Shown here: piece by piece, positions 51,754 to 60,389 of the stretch
Numbering within the stretch: position 1 is the stretch's first letter
How the letters are laid out: each line of letters starts with the position of its first letter
Source of the DNA: Chitinophaga silvisoli
GTDB taxonomy: Bacteria > Bacteroidota > Bacteroidia > Chitinophagales > Chitinophagaceae
DNA: 64,000 nt
Direction of reading: 5' to 3'
Assembly (NCBI RefSeq): GCF_003412465.1
Contig: NZ_QTJV01000004.1
Location: 62,001 to 126,000 of the forward strand
The notes under the pieces: generated by a model
Databases searched by the model: none
The model's input: only the letters and a program-made list of their open reading frames with translations
Told to the model about the DNA's origin: nothing
Position numbers and translations under genes: made by a program

Positions 51754-52398
51754 TTAAACTGTCCATTTTTCCTGCCTGTAAGCACTGTCCCAAAACATAT
51801 ATTCCAGCCTGCAGGCCTTTTCATATGCCACATGCATCGCCTCTTCCTGGGCAGGTGTCGCTACAGCATCACAAAAATCAATGGCTTTCTTTACCAGCTC
51901 ACCAAAAGCCTCTCCTGCATAAGTATCTATCCAGTTACGATAAGGATGATCTGCCGCTGTTTGCTGTGCATAGATGTAATCCCCTACTCTCTTATAAATC
52001 CAGAAACAGGGCAGTACTGCTGCCATGGCTACTTCCACCGGGGCCAATGCACAGGTACCCAGTAAGAAGCTGGTGTAATGATGGCAGGAAGGAGAGATGC
52101 TGATCTTTTCAGTAATATCGTATTGTTGAAAATAAGCAGCATGCAACGCATTTTCTACTACAATGGCCCCTTCTGCAAAACGTGTATATTGCAATACCTG
52201 TTCTACTGTATAAGCCCTCGCTGCTATCAGGGATAATGCACGCCCGAACTGTTCCAGGTACAATGCATCCTGCGAAATATAAAATTTGAATTTCTCTACC
52301 GGCAATGTGCCATCTATCAGTTCTTTGATAAACGGCATGGTGATGATTTCGTCATAGATATGGGCAGTTCGCTGCCAGGCTCTTTCACTCCAACTCAT
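51754..52398 (-). CDS. tenA: thiaminase II / TenA
   Basis: The 214-residue all-helical protein has the TenA pattern: FIKELIDGTLPVEKFKFYISQDALYLEQF, with the active-site region, CHHYTSFLLGTCA, and YRNWIDTYAGEAFGELV (quoted in short). It hydrolyses aminopyrimidines from damaged thiamin to hydroxymethylpyrimidine for salvage. Its start overlaps the thiD stop by 14 bases and it is the last gene of the thi operon. It should act in the cytoplasm, feeding ThiD. Confidence 0.93.
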   Translation of the reverse strand: MSWSERAWQRTAHIYDEIITMPFIKELIDGTLPVEKFKFYISQDALYLEQFGRALSLIAARAYTVEQVLQYTRFAEGAIVVENALHAAYFQQYDITEKISISPSCHHYTSFLLGTCALAPVEVAMAAVLPCFWIYKRVGDYIYAQQTAADHPYRNWIDTYAGEAFGELVKKAIDFCDAVATPAQEEAMHVAYEKACRLEYMFWDSAYRQEKWTV

Positions 52399-53218
52399 GT
52401 GTAATTAGTTTTTCCGGTGCAAAAAAATGATTCAAAGGACCATGTCCTTTCCCTGTTTGTACATCCTGCCCTGCGGCAATAGCAGTATGGATATAATGAC
52501 TGGCTTTATCGATTGCAGTAAGCAGTTTTTCGCCCCTGGCCAGGTATGCAGCAATGGCGGATGATAAGGTACAACCCGTACCATGCGTATTCTCCGTGGC
52601 TATATGCTGACTGGAGATGATATGCGCATTATGCTGCTGATCTTTGTATACATCAAAGAGTTCCTTTCCTGCCAGATGGCCCCCTTTTACCAACACGGCA
52701 TTGCACCCTGTTTGTAAGATTCTGTCTGCTGCTTCCTGCATATCTGAAAGATGATGCAGGGGCATATCTGCCAGTATTGCTGCTTCATCCAGGTTAGGAG
52801 TCACGAGCGATACCAAAGGGAATAATTTCTCTTTTAAGATGGAAATGGTTTCGGATTCTATCAACCTGTCTCCACTCGTAGCCACCATAACAGGATCGAG
52901 TACCACCGGCACATCGGGGTAGCGCTCTAAAGTCGCTGCTATTGCCAGTGCCAGATCAGGAGAATGGATCATACCTATCTTAATTGCAGCAGGTTGTATA
53001 TCGTCCATCACTGCACGAATCTGACCTGCTACGATATCAGGTGGAATACTGTGAATACCTGTTACACCCAATGTATTCTGTACAGTAATCGCTGTAATCG
53101 CTGAGGTGCCAAAGCACCCAAGCGCAGAAAATGTTTTGAGGTCTGCCTGTATGCCAGCCCCACCCCCACTGTCTGAACCAGCGATGGTTAACACTCCTAC
53201 ATATTTATATTTTGTCAT
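52385..53218 (-). CDS. thiD: hydroxymethylpyrimidine (phosphate) kinase
   Basis: The 277-residue protein shows the ribokinase-like ThiD motifs: [20 protein letters not shown] near the N-terminus, [21 protein letters not shown], and the anion-hole motif [12 protein letters not shown] near the end. It phosphorylates HMP and HMP-P with ATP. It overlaps thiE by four bases (ATGA) and tenA by 14 bases, so the operon is tightly coupled. Confidence 0.96.
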   Translation of the reverse strand: MTKYKYVGVLTIAGSDSGGGAGIQADLKTFSALGCFGTSAITAITVQNTLGVTGIHSIPPDIVAGQIRAVMDDIQPAAIKIGMIHSPDLALAIAATLERYPDVPVVLDPVMVATSGDRLIESETISILKEKLFPLVSLVTPNLDEAAILADMPLHHLSDMQEAADRILQTGCNAVLVKGGHLAGKELFDVYKDQQHNAHIISSQHIATENTHGTGCTLSSAIAAYLARGEKLLTAIDKASHYIHTAIAAGQDVQTGKGHGPLNHFFAPEKLITHELE

Positions 53219-53841
53219 AGTGCTTTTTCTATTTGAAGACGAATAGCAGCGGCTGCCTTTTCAGGATCCGGGGCTGCACAAATTGCGGATACAATGGCCA
53301 GACAATCAGCTCCGGCCCTGATTACACCGGCAGCATTCCCTTCGTGGATAGCACCAATTGCTACCAGGGGTTTGTCTGTCATCGCACGGATTTTCCTGAT
53401 GCCTTCCAGTTTCCATTCGGTAACGGTATCTGTTTTGGTAGCGGTGGCAAAAACAGGACTCAGTGCCAGGTAATCAGCCGCAGCAGCATCTGCTGTACAG
53501 AGCTGCTTTTCATACTCTATGGAATAGCCTAAGATCCCACAGGAGGGCCATTGTGCCCTGATATCCAAAGGCGGCAGATCGCTGTTACCTACGTGGATCC
53601 CTGTAGCACAACATTGCTGTGCTACCCATAAATTGTCGTTGATGACCAGGGGCACTCTAAAGGGTACGAGCGCTTCTTTCAGGCGGAGTGCCCGCTCCAG
53701 AAAAGCCGGGTTATCCAAATGCTTTTCCCTTAGCTGGATCACGTCTACCCCTCCTTTCACCGCGGCTGTTGCCACACTGACCAGGTCTCTGCCTTTACAG
53801 GCATCCTCACTGATGACCAGGTATAATCTGCGATTAAACAT
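53215..53841 (-). CDS. thiE: thiamine phosphate synthase
   Basis: The 208-residue TIM-barrel protein has [59 protein letters not shown] and [12 protein letters not shown], all ThiE hallmarks. It joins HMP-diphosphate and hydroxyethylthiazole phosphate to thiamine phosphate. It starts inside the end of thiM (8-base overlap, ATGTTTAA). Length is slightly short but normal. Confidence 0.95.
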   Translation of the reverse strand: MFNRRLYLVISEDACKGRDLVSVATAAVKGGVDVIQLREKHLDNPAFLERALRLKEALVPFRVPLVINDNLWVAQQCCATGIHVGNSDLPPLDIRAQWPSCGILGYSIEYEKQLCTADAAAADYLALSPVFATATKTDTVTEWKLEGIRKIRAMTDKPLVAIGAIHEGNAAGVIRAGADCLAIVSAICAAPDPEKAAAAIRLQIEKAL

Positions 53842-54640
53842 GCGACTCCTCCAGTTTTACCATTGATGCCACTGCTTCATCTGTGAGTTGATATAACTGA
53901 TCCAGGATATTCACCTGCATACTTCCAGGACCATTGGATACCTTGGCCGCTTTCTCACCTGCTATACCCAGGAGTGCCATGGCCGAAACAGTGGCACAGA
54001 AAGGATCAGCCGGGTTGGCGGCAGCAAAAGCCCCGATAAGCGCGGTCGCCGTACAACCCATACCCGTTACTTTGGCCATCAGCGGGTGTCCGTTTGACAA
54101 TAATATGGTTGTATCTTTTCCAACTATGATATCCACGGCTCCTGATACGCATACCACGCTGCCAAACTGCTGTTGCAGGTAGCGGGCAGCGTCTACAGCT
54201 GCCGTACTTTCCTCCGTGCTATCCACTCCTTTGGTAGTAGCTACATTCCTGCGGGCCAAAGCCATAATTTCGGAGGCATTGCCACGGATAATGGTCGGTT
54301 TCAATTCCAGTAACTGTCTTAAGATCTCATCTCTGTAAGGAGTAGCGCCTGCCCCAACGGGATCCAGGATCCAGGGCTTGCCGAGGGTATTGGCTTGTCC
54401 GATAGCGAGTTCCATACTCTTTACCCAATATTCATCGAGGGTACCGATATTGATTACGAGCGCCCCTACAATCTTAACCATGTCTGCCATTTCCGAATGG
54501 GCATGGGCCATTATGGGCGATGCCCCTACTGCCAGCAAAGCATTGGCAGTATTGTTCATAACTACATAATTAGTGATACTGTGAACCAGCGGGGATTGTT
54601 GCCGAACAGCCAGGATCTGTTCCCTGATAGACTCCTTCAT
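53834..54640 (-). CDS. thiM: hydroxyethylthiazole kinase
   Basis: The 268-residue protein has PLVHSITNYVVMNNTANALL, GASPIMAHAHSEM, INIGTL, ILDPVGAGATPYR, RGNASEIMAL and the catalytic-region GMGCTATALIGAF, all of the ThiM family. It phosphorylates the thiazole alcohol with ATP for salvage. It is the first gene of thiM-thiE-thiD-tenA, about 60 bases downstream of a TPP riboswitch. No thiC, thiG or thiazole synthesis gene is nearby, so this locus is for salvage. Confidence 0.96.
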   Translation of the reverse strand: MKESIREQILAVRQQSPLVHSITNYVVMNNTANALLAVGASPIMAHAHSEMADMVKIVGALVINIGTLDEYWVKSMELAIGQANTLGKPWILDPVGAGATPYRDEILRQLLELKPTIIRGNASEIMALARRNVATTKGVDSTEESTAAVDAARYLQQQFGSVVCVSGAVDIIVGKDTTILLSNGHPLMAKVTGMGCTATALIGAFAAANPADPFCATVSAMALLGIAGEKAAKVSNGPGSMQVNILDQLYQLTDEAVASMVKLEESHV

Positions 54641-54701
54641 AATGCCATATAAGTTTTATAGTATAATGGCCAGGAGTACGCATGCGTTAAGCTGCTGCTT
54701 T

Positions 54702-54772
54702 TCCCTACGCCGGTATTAACCGGATCAGGTTCGAAGAGTAATTCTCAGTTCCTTATCAGGAACACCCCTAAA
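54702..54772 (-). promoter_or_regulatory. TPP riboswitch (THI element)
   Basis: Read on the minus strand, the leader has the conserved parts of the TPP aptamer in order: GGGGTG near 54765, CTGAGA near 54750, ACCTGATC near 54725, and GGTTAATACCGGCGTAGGGA ending at 54702. These match the THI-box consensus closely. It should lower expression of the thi operon when thiamine pyrophosphate is bound. The space to the thiM start (54640) is about 60 bases, enough for an expression platform that I did not model. Confidence 0.95.
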
Positions 54773-54779
54773 GCCATCT

Positions 54780-54787
54780 CAAATTTA
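54780..54787 (-). promoter_or_regulatory. -7 promoter box of the thi operon
   Basis: TAAATTTG on the minus strand matches TAnnTTTG and lies eight bases before the aptamer, so transcription would start right at the riboswitch. No TTG at the usual -33 spacing was seen. Confidence 0.6.
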
Positions 54788-54834
54788 GTAAACAAGCGGA
54801 GAAAATGACATAATTATTTTTTATACTTGTGGCT

Positions 54835-56964
54835 ATGCGCTTATTTGTATCACTGGCGGCACTTGCCTGCCTTTTCCACATAGAGGTGAATGCACAGTCA
54901 TCAGATCTTCTACGTTATGTTCAGCCTCTTTCGGGCACTGCAGCCAGCACCACGGCTTCTTCCCGGAAACATGGCAGCGGCACTGAGTCTTATGCCAATA
55001 CCATCCCGGCTGTAGGCCTGCCCTTTGGTATGACGCAATGGACACCGCAAACAAACACTACGGAAAATAAGTGCGTCCCACCCTATACTTATAGAGACAC
55101 CCTTTTGACCGGGTTCAGAGGTACTCACTGGCTCAGTGGCTCCTGCACACAGGATTACGGCAGCTTTACGATCATGCCGATCGTAGGCCATTTCACTACC
55201 GACTATGCCGTACCTTTCTCTCACGACAAGGAAACCAGTACTCCTGCCTATTATAAACTGTCATTGCCGGCAGTGACTACTGAAATTACGGCAACTGCCA
55301 GGTGTAGCATGATCCAGTTCACCATGGAGAAAACGGATAGCCTGTACCTGTTACTCACCCCGAATAGTGACCGGAAAGAGGGTATTGTAAATATTCATAG
55401 CTACAGGCGTGAAATTTCAGGTTACAATCCTGTGCACCGGATCTACCAGGGATGGGGTGAACCGGCAGGTTTCTGTGGTTATTTCGTCATGCAGATCGAG
55501 ACCATGGCTACTGTCGCGAAACCCGGTTACGCCGCTTTTTACCTGCAGAAAGGGGAACAGGTCAGGGTACGTATCGGTACCTCTTTTACCAGCATTGACA
55601 ATGCCCGCAAAAACCTGGAAGCAGAAATACCCGATTGGGACTTTGCTGCCCTGAAAGCAAAGAACGAAGCCGTATGGAATACGGCGCTGAACCAGATCCA
55701 GGTATCTACTGCTGATGAACAGGACAAACGTATATTCTATACCGCATTCTATCATGCCATGCAGCATCCCCGTTTGTTCAATGATGTAGATGGCAGTTAT
55801 CCACGCTTTACAGGGGACTATCAAAATGAGCGGGTGAGCAAAGGGAATTATTATGACGATTATTCCATGTGGGATATCTACAGGGCGCAACTACCATTGT
55901 TTGAAATATTACAGCCGAAACTGGTAAATGATTTTGTTTCCTCTTTGATACTGAAAGGACAACAAGGTGGATGGCTACCTATTTTCCCCTGCTGGAATAG
56001 TTATACTGCTGCCATGATCGGAGATCACTCCACGGCATTTATTGCTTCTGCATTTAACAAGGGAATCAAAGATTATGATGTGGATGCAGCTTATGCATTG
56101 ATGCGTAAAAATGCTTTTGAAATGGCCACCGGTGATGATTATAAAAACGGGAAAGGCAGAAGGGCACTGGATTCCTATTTGAAATACGGATACATTCCAA
56201 TGGAAGATAGCGTACCCATGGCATTTCACAAAAAAGAACAGGTAAGCAGAACGCTGGAGTACGCTTATGATGATTATGCATTGTCTACAGTAGCAAAAGC
56301 TTTAGGCAAAACAGAAGATTACGGGGTATTAAGCAGGCGCGCGCAGAATTACAATAATGTCATTGATCCGAAAGTAGGTATGGCCAGAGGGAAGTATGCT
56401 GATGGCAGCTGGTATACACCCTTTAATGCCGATAAAAAAGAACCATATATTACTGAAGGCACACCCAGGCAGTACACTTTTTATGTACCGCATGATATAA
56501 GTGGACTAGCTAAGAAAATAAACCTGAAAGCAGCACTGGATAGTTTATTTGCAAAAGATGAGTACTGGCATGGCAATGAGCCCGGGCACCAGATTCCATT
56601 TTTGTACAACTTTACATCTACCCCCCAGAAAACACGTAAGGTGGTACGGAAAATATTGGACGAAGAATATTCGGACGGACCGGGAGGCCTGAGTGGCAAT
56701 GACGATGCCGGACAAATGTCAGCCTGGTACCTGTTTGCTGCAATGGGCTTCTACCCCGTAGATCCTGTCAGTAATAATTATGAGTTGTCCGTTCCAATTT
56801 TTAACACTGTAACTATTTTACTGCCCAACAATAAAAAATTCCAGATGAGAGCCATTCAGACAGGAGACAGGAGGGCTGTGATTTATAACGGGAAAGAGTT
56901 GAAAGGACACGCAATTACATATGAACAAATCATGCAGGGTGGTGACCTGGTTTTCTTTTTTTAA
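54835..56964 (+). CDS. GH92 alpha-mannosidase, secreted
   Basis: The protein of about 709 residues has a signal peptide (LFVSLAALACLFHIEVNAQ) and the GH92 pattern: YVQPLSGTA, NTIPAVGLPFGMTQWTPQTN (in part), FRGTHWLSGSC, YDDYSMWDIYRAQLP, GNEPGHQIPFLYNF and the catalytic region LSGNDDAGQMSAWYLFAAMGFYPV. GH92 enzymes are calcium-dependent exo-alpha-mannosidases acting on N-glycans or fungal mannan. I use ATG 54835 over a GTG two codons upstream. A near-consensus box TATACTTG (54823-54830) ends four bases before it. It is on its own, not in a SusCD locus. Confidence 0.93.
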   Translation: MRLFVSLAALACLFHIEVNAQSSDLLRYVQPLSGTAASTTASSRKHGSGTESYANTIPAVGLPFGMTQWTPQTNTTENKCVPPYTYRDTLLTGFRGTHWLSGSCTQDYGSFTIMPIVGHFTTDYAVPFSHDKETSTPAYYKLSLPAVTTEITATARCSMIQFTMEKTDSLYLLLTPNSDRKEGIVNIHSYRREISGYNPVHRIYQGWGEPAGFCGYFVMQIETMATVAKPGYAAFYLQKGEQVRVRIGTSFTSIDNARKNLEAEIPDWDFAALKAKNEAVWNTALNQIQVSTADEQDKRIFYTAFYHAMQHPRLFNDVDGSYPRFTGDYQNERVSKGNYYDDYSMWDIYRAQLPLFEILQPKLVNDFVSSLILKGQQGGWLPIFPCWNSYTAAMIGDHSTAFIASAFNKGIKDYDVDAAYALMRKNAFEMATGDDYKNGKGRRALDSYLKYGYIPMEDSVPMAFHKKEQVSRTLEYAYDDYALSTVAKALGKTEDYGVLSRRAQNYNNVIDPKVGMARGKYADGSWYTPFNADKKEPYITEGTPRQYTFYVPHDISGLAKKINLKAALDSLFAKDEYWHGNEPGHQIPFLYNFTSTPQKTRKVVRKILDEEYSDGPGGLSGNDDAGQMSAWYLFAAMGFYPVDPVSNNYELSVPIFNTVTILLPNNKKFQMRAIQTGDRRAVIYNGKELKGHAITYEQIMQGGDLVFFF

Positions 56965-56980
56965 AATTAAAACCAATGAC

Positions 56981-57074
56981 TTAGGTGATTACGTAAGCTT
57001 ATTATGCCAGGCATTTTTGAGTCTGGCATAATTATGGATTTTCTTCCATTACATATTTTTTCTGAATCACCTAA
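56981..57074. repeat. nested inverted repeats after the GH92 gene
   Basis: The outer arms TTAGGTGATT (56981-56990) and AATCACCTAA (57065-57074) are perfect complements. Inside them lies a hairpin with arms ATTATGCCAG (57001-57010) and CTGGCATAAT (57023-57032). This may be a compound terminator for the GH92 gene or a structured leader of the next gene, whose ATG is 12 bases beyond the outer arm. Confidence 0.6.
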
Positions 57075-57086
57075 AACCATATCAAC

Positions 57087-57632
57087 ATGAATGCACGTTT
57101 CAAATTCCTGCTGACAGCAGGTGCTATGTTCATTAGCTATGCAGGGTTCTCCCAGGTTAACCTGGGTGTTACATCCGCTACCAGCAGTTCGGTGGCAGCA
57201 AAAACGAATGCAGCAGTAGTGAACAAAACTACCAGCAAAGTAGCCAGTGCCACCCAGTCTACTGTAAGTAAAACAACAGCAGCTACAAGCAATACAGCAG
57301 CCAATACAACAGCAGCTGTACAACGCGCTAAAGGTAGCACCGGCGTATCAGTTTCTTCCAACACGACTGCAGCTGCAAGCGGTACTAATGCCACTACATC
57401 TTCTGCTACTACAGCCAATGCGAATGTAGATACAAAGGCTGCCAGCAGCGAGGTTAAAAGCACTGCGCACAAAGCAGCAACTACTACCAAAACAGCAGCT
57501 GCCAACACTGTGAATGATGTAAAGTCTACTGCCAATGCAGCAAAGACCACTACGACCAACACAGCCAATGCTGTTAAACCTTCTGCCAGTGCCAGCGCCA
57601 ACGTATCTGGTCATGTGAATGCCAATCATTAA
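57087..57632 (+). CDS. secreted Ala/Thr-rich low-complexity protein
   Basis: The 181-residue protein has a clear signal peptide (FKFLLTAGAMFISYAGFSQ). The mature part of about 158 residues is made mostly of Ala, Thr, Ser, Asn, Lys and Val; Ala plus Thr make up about 45 percent. It contains no Phe, Tyr, Trp, Cys, Ile or Met, only one Leu, and has loose repeats such as KTTAATSNTAANTTAAV and KSTANAAKTTTTNTANAV. This looks unfolded or fibre-like, possibly a matrix, LEA-like or adhesin-like protein. No family was recognised. It is followed by an outer-membrane protein gene after 35 bases. Confidence 0.75.
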   Translation: MNARFKFLLTAGAMFISYAGFSQVNLGVTSATSSSVAAKTNAAVVNKTTSKVASATQSTVSKTTAATSNTAANTTAAVQRAKGSTGVSVSSNTTAAASGTNATTSSATTANANVDTKAASSEVKSTAHKAATTTKTAAANTVNDVKSTANAAKTTTTNTANAVKPSASASANVSGHVNANH

Positions 57633-57667
57633 TTACTCCCCCCACAAGTAACCATCAATTATTAGTC

Positions 57668-58504
57668 ATGATTGCCCGCATACAATTCCTTTTGCTGGCT
57701 GGCATTGCCATGCCTTTATTCCTCCGTGCACAGGACACTACGCAGACTACAAAGCCTGATACACGCAGGAATGTATTTACCGCTAACCTGGATTTCCAGT
57801 CAAGGATCTCCTATTACGGCCGTACTGACAGCCTGAAAAGCAGTCTGCTCAATCCCAGCATTGGCTACCAGCTCAAAATGGGATTGTATGCGCAGGCAAG
57901 CATGATCTTTATCAATAATCCTGTCCAGTCACTGGATTATACAGCCACCATTTTTGAAGGGGGCTACCGCTTCGGACAAAACAAAAAATTCTCCGGCAAT
58001 ATCTTTTACAATCAATACCTGTATGAAAAAGATACCCGCCTTATCCAGTCTGTCGTAAAATCACAAACTGGTTTTAATGTAGCGTACGAAACAAAGGTGA
58101 TCACTTTCAACATCAATGGGAACCTCAAGTTCAGTAATAAGACCGACGTAGGCGCAGCAGCAGGCCTGGATCACCTGTTCCTGATCCGGTATCCCAACCA
58201 GCATGCCGCTATTGGCATCAATCCTTCTGCATATGCGTACTTCGGAACACAGAATTTCAGCCATACTTATTACGAACAAAAGAAGCTCTTCAACCTCATT
58301 CCAACAACACCGGAAGTGGTGACTAAAAACAGTGAACAATTCAATGTACTTTCTTACGAATTTTCACTGCCCGTGGTATTTGTTTATAAGAAATTCAATG
58401 CCACCCTATCAGGTACTTATGTCATGCCACAGCACCTGATCAGTGGTGTAGAAACAGGTAGTAATATGTTTTATTTTTCTGCGGGAGTAGGTGTGCGGAT
58501 CTGA
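57668..58504 (+). CDS. outer-membrane beta-barrel protein of unknown function
   Basis: The 278-residue protein has a signal peptide (LLLAGIAMPLFLRAQ) and, after a short Thr-rich stretch, many alternating beta strands (VFTANLDFQSRISYYG, YQLKMGLYAQASMIFIN, FNVAYETKVITFNINGNLKF) and a final aromatic-rich strand (MFYFSAGVGVRI) typical of outer-membrane barrels. It probably has ten to twelve strands. It is downstream of the Ala/Thr-rich gene and may be its partner. Its stop abuts the stop of the convergent response regulator gene. Confidence 0.72.
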   Translation: MIARIQFLLLAGIAMPLFLRAQDTTQTTKPDTRRNVFTANLDFQSRISYYGRTDSLKSSLLNPSIGYQLKMGLYAQASMIFINNPVQSLDYTATIFEGGYRFGQNKKFSGNIFYNQYLYEKDTRLIQSVVKSQTGFNVAYETKVITFNINGNLKFSNKTDVGAAAGLDHLFLIRYPNQHAAIGINPSAYAYFGTQNFSHTYYEQKKLFNLIPTTPEVVTKNSEQFNVLSYEFSLPVVFVYKKFNATLSGTYVMPQHLISGVETGSNMFYFSAGVGVRI

Positions 58505-59200
58505 TTACAGGCCGAGTTGTTTCAGGAAATTTTCTTTATAGTTGCTGCCTATAGGTATTTCTGTGGCATTGATAAATGCCCTGTTGCCTTCTATATGTGT
58601 AATGCTGGCTTTGTTGATTATAAATGAACGATGGATCCTGATAAATAAATTCGATGGTAATAATTCCTCGAAACCAGAAAAAGTAATGGTAGGCAGGATG
58701 GTGCGCTGCTTCGTTACCACTTTTGTATAATTACCGCTGGCTTCTGCATAATAGATATCTTCATACAGGATCTTATAGATCTTTCCATCTGCTTTTATAA
58801 AGATGAAATGCTCTTTTTTGCTCACTGTAAATTCAGGCCCGGTCAGCTTCTCCAAGGCCTTATCCACAGCTACAATAAATCTTTCCAATGAAAACGGTTT
58901 CAATAGGTAATCCGTTGCATTCAGGTCAAAAGCTTCTACTGCATATTCCTTGTATGCCGTTGTAAAGATCACCTGTGGCTGGTACTTCAGCGTTTTCAGA
59001 AATGCCAGTCCATTCAATACCGGCATATTGATATCGAGAAAGATCAGTTCAATGTCTTCCTGCTGCGCAATGGCCTTTGCTTCCAGCGCATTACCGCAGG
59101 AGGCTACGATGTGCAGCATCGGAAAATGACTACAATACGTTTGTATTATCTGCCTGGCAATTGGCTCATCGTCTACTATCAGACAATTGATCTTTCTCAT
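58505..59200 (-). CDS. LytTR-family response regulator
   Basis: The 231-residue protein has an N-terminal receiver domain (LIVDDEPIARQII, phosphorylation Asp in LIFLDINMPVLNG, KEYAVEAFDLNATDYLLKP) and a C-terminal LytTR DNA-binding domain (FIFIKADGKIYKI, YAEASGNYTKVVT, LFIRIHRSFIINKASITHIEG). It should bind direct repeats upstream of target genes when phosphorylated by the neighbouring kinase. The kinase gene overlaps its start by 35 bases. Targets could be the adjacent outer-membrane genes. Confidence 0.95.
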   Translation of the reverse strand: MRKINCLIVDDEPIARQIIQTYCSHFPMLHIVASCGNALEAKAIAQQEDIELIFLDINMPVLNGLAFLKTLKYQPQVIFTTAYKEYAVEAFDLNATDYLLKPFSLERFIVAVDKALEKLTGPEFTVSKKEHFIFIKADGKIYKILYEDIYYAEASGNYTKVVTKQRTILPTITFSGFEELLPSNLFIRIHRSFIINKASITHIEGNRAFINATEIPIGSNYKENFLKQLGL

Positions 59201-60203
59201 TATTCTTTATTTTTAGCTGCAACTGTACTGTGAAATATTTATCGCTCTCCTCTATATTCAGGTCATATTGATTCGGGTACAGTAAAGATAAGCGCTTACT
59301 TACATTCTCCAGCCCCAGGCCACCGCTGCGTTCATGAGGGGCCTCACCTTTAGAGTTTTTCACGGAGAAGAGGATGGTATCGCTCCAGCGCCTGATCATG
59401 ATTTCTATATAGATTTTTTCGCTGGTAGTATTCCTGGAATGCTTGAATGCATTTTCTATAAATACAATCAGGAGCATAGGTGCAATCATATCCTGTACAT
59501 CATCAAATGGCTCTATCACGGTATTCAGGTGCAGGCGCTCCCCTATCCTGATCTTCTCAAACTCCATGTAGTTGTTGATGTAATTCAGCTCATCTTTTAA
59601 AGGTACGAACATTTCCTTGGCATCGTATACAGAGTAGCGCAGCAAATCGGACAATTGCAGCAGCAGGGACGGCACCTTGTCCGGAGAGGTGATAGAGAGT
59701 CCATACATGTTATTGAGCGTATTGAACAGGAAATGTGGACTTAACTGGGATTGCAGGTTTTGCAGTTCACTCTGGCTATTGGCAGCCAGAATCTGGGCTT
59801 CCCGCAGGTGCGTATAGATCCGGGTGCGGTATAGCTTGATGAGCATGCCCAGTGTAAGACTCATGACCAGGAAAGACAGGGGGAACAGGAAGTCGTGGAA
59901 GAAGTCCTGCCGCTGAATAGCCTTGCCTATAAACAGGAAACAGAGACCGGCGGCCAACAGGAAGATCAATGAGAGGAACGACAATATGGTCCAATGTACA
60001 TGCCTCCTGCTATCGATGAATAAGAGAGATAGAAACCGGCCGGTATAAACAGCACCCAGGAACCCGACAGTCATGGCAAAGGCAATCTCCTCATCGTCCA
60101 TCGTTGTGAAAGAATGTACATATTGTCTTATTACTATAAACAACACCACCCCGGATACCATGCCGGCTATAAGATGTATTTTCAGATTACTCACCGTTTT
60201 CAT
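59166..60203 (-). CDS. sensor histidine kinase (LytS/YehU-like)
   Basis: The 345-residue protein has four N-terminal membrane helices (LIAGMVSGVVLFIVIRQY, ILSFLSLIFLLAAGLCFLF, LFPLSFLVMSLTLGMLIK), a short linker, the His_kinase motif with the phosphorylated His in SQLSPHFLFNTLNNMYGLS, and a C-terminal ATPase domain (MLLIVFIENAFKH and GGLGLENVSKRLSLLYP). It sends signals to the response regulator, with which it overlaps by 35 bases. Its ligand is unknown. The HK-RR order is the usual one. Confidence 0.94.
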   Translation of the reverse strand: MKTVSNLKIHLIAGMVSGVVLFIVIRQYVHSFTTMDDEEIAFAMTVGFLGAVYTGRFLSLLFIDSRRHVHWTILSFLSLIFLLAAGLCFLFIGKAIQRQDFFHDFLFPLSFLVMSLTLGMLIKLYRTRIYTHLREAQILAANSQSELQNLQSQLSPHFLFNTLNNMYGLSITSPDKVPSLLLQLSDLLRYSVYDAKEMFVPLKDELNYINNYMEFEKIRIGERLHLNTVIEPFDDVQDMIAPMLLIVFIENAFKHSRNTTSEKIYIEIMIRRWSDTILFSVKNSKGEAPHERSGGLGLENVSKRLSLLYPNQYDLNIEESDKYFTVQLQLKIKNNEKDQLSDSRR

Positions 60204-60389
60204 ATCGATTGTGTTTCTATGCTACAAATATGAGTAACATGTCTCAATCTGCCAGCTTATAATGACGAACCTGTGAAAAGGACTGACGAACCCTGAAAAT
60301 AAGGTTTTCGTCACGGATCCGGCCAGTTACATCACTAAAATTTCTATTACCCCCGCTACCAGACAATCTTTGCTAAAAATCACACAGCA

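Noticed and set aside
57137..57601. 154-codon open frame on the minus strand
   Set aside because: It lies wholly opposite the Ala/Thr-rich gene, whose biased codons keep the other strand open. The product is a meaningless Val/Ala/Leu string, and the plus-strand frame has a clear signal peptide.
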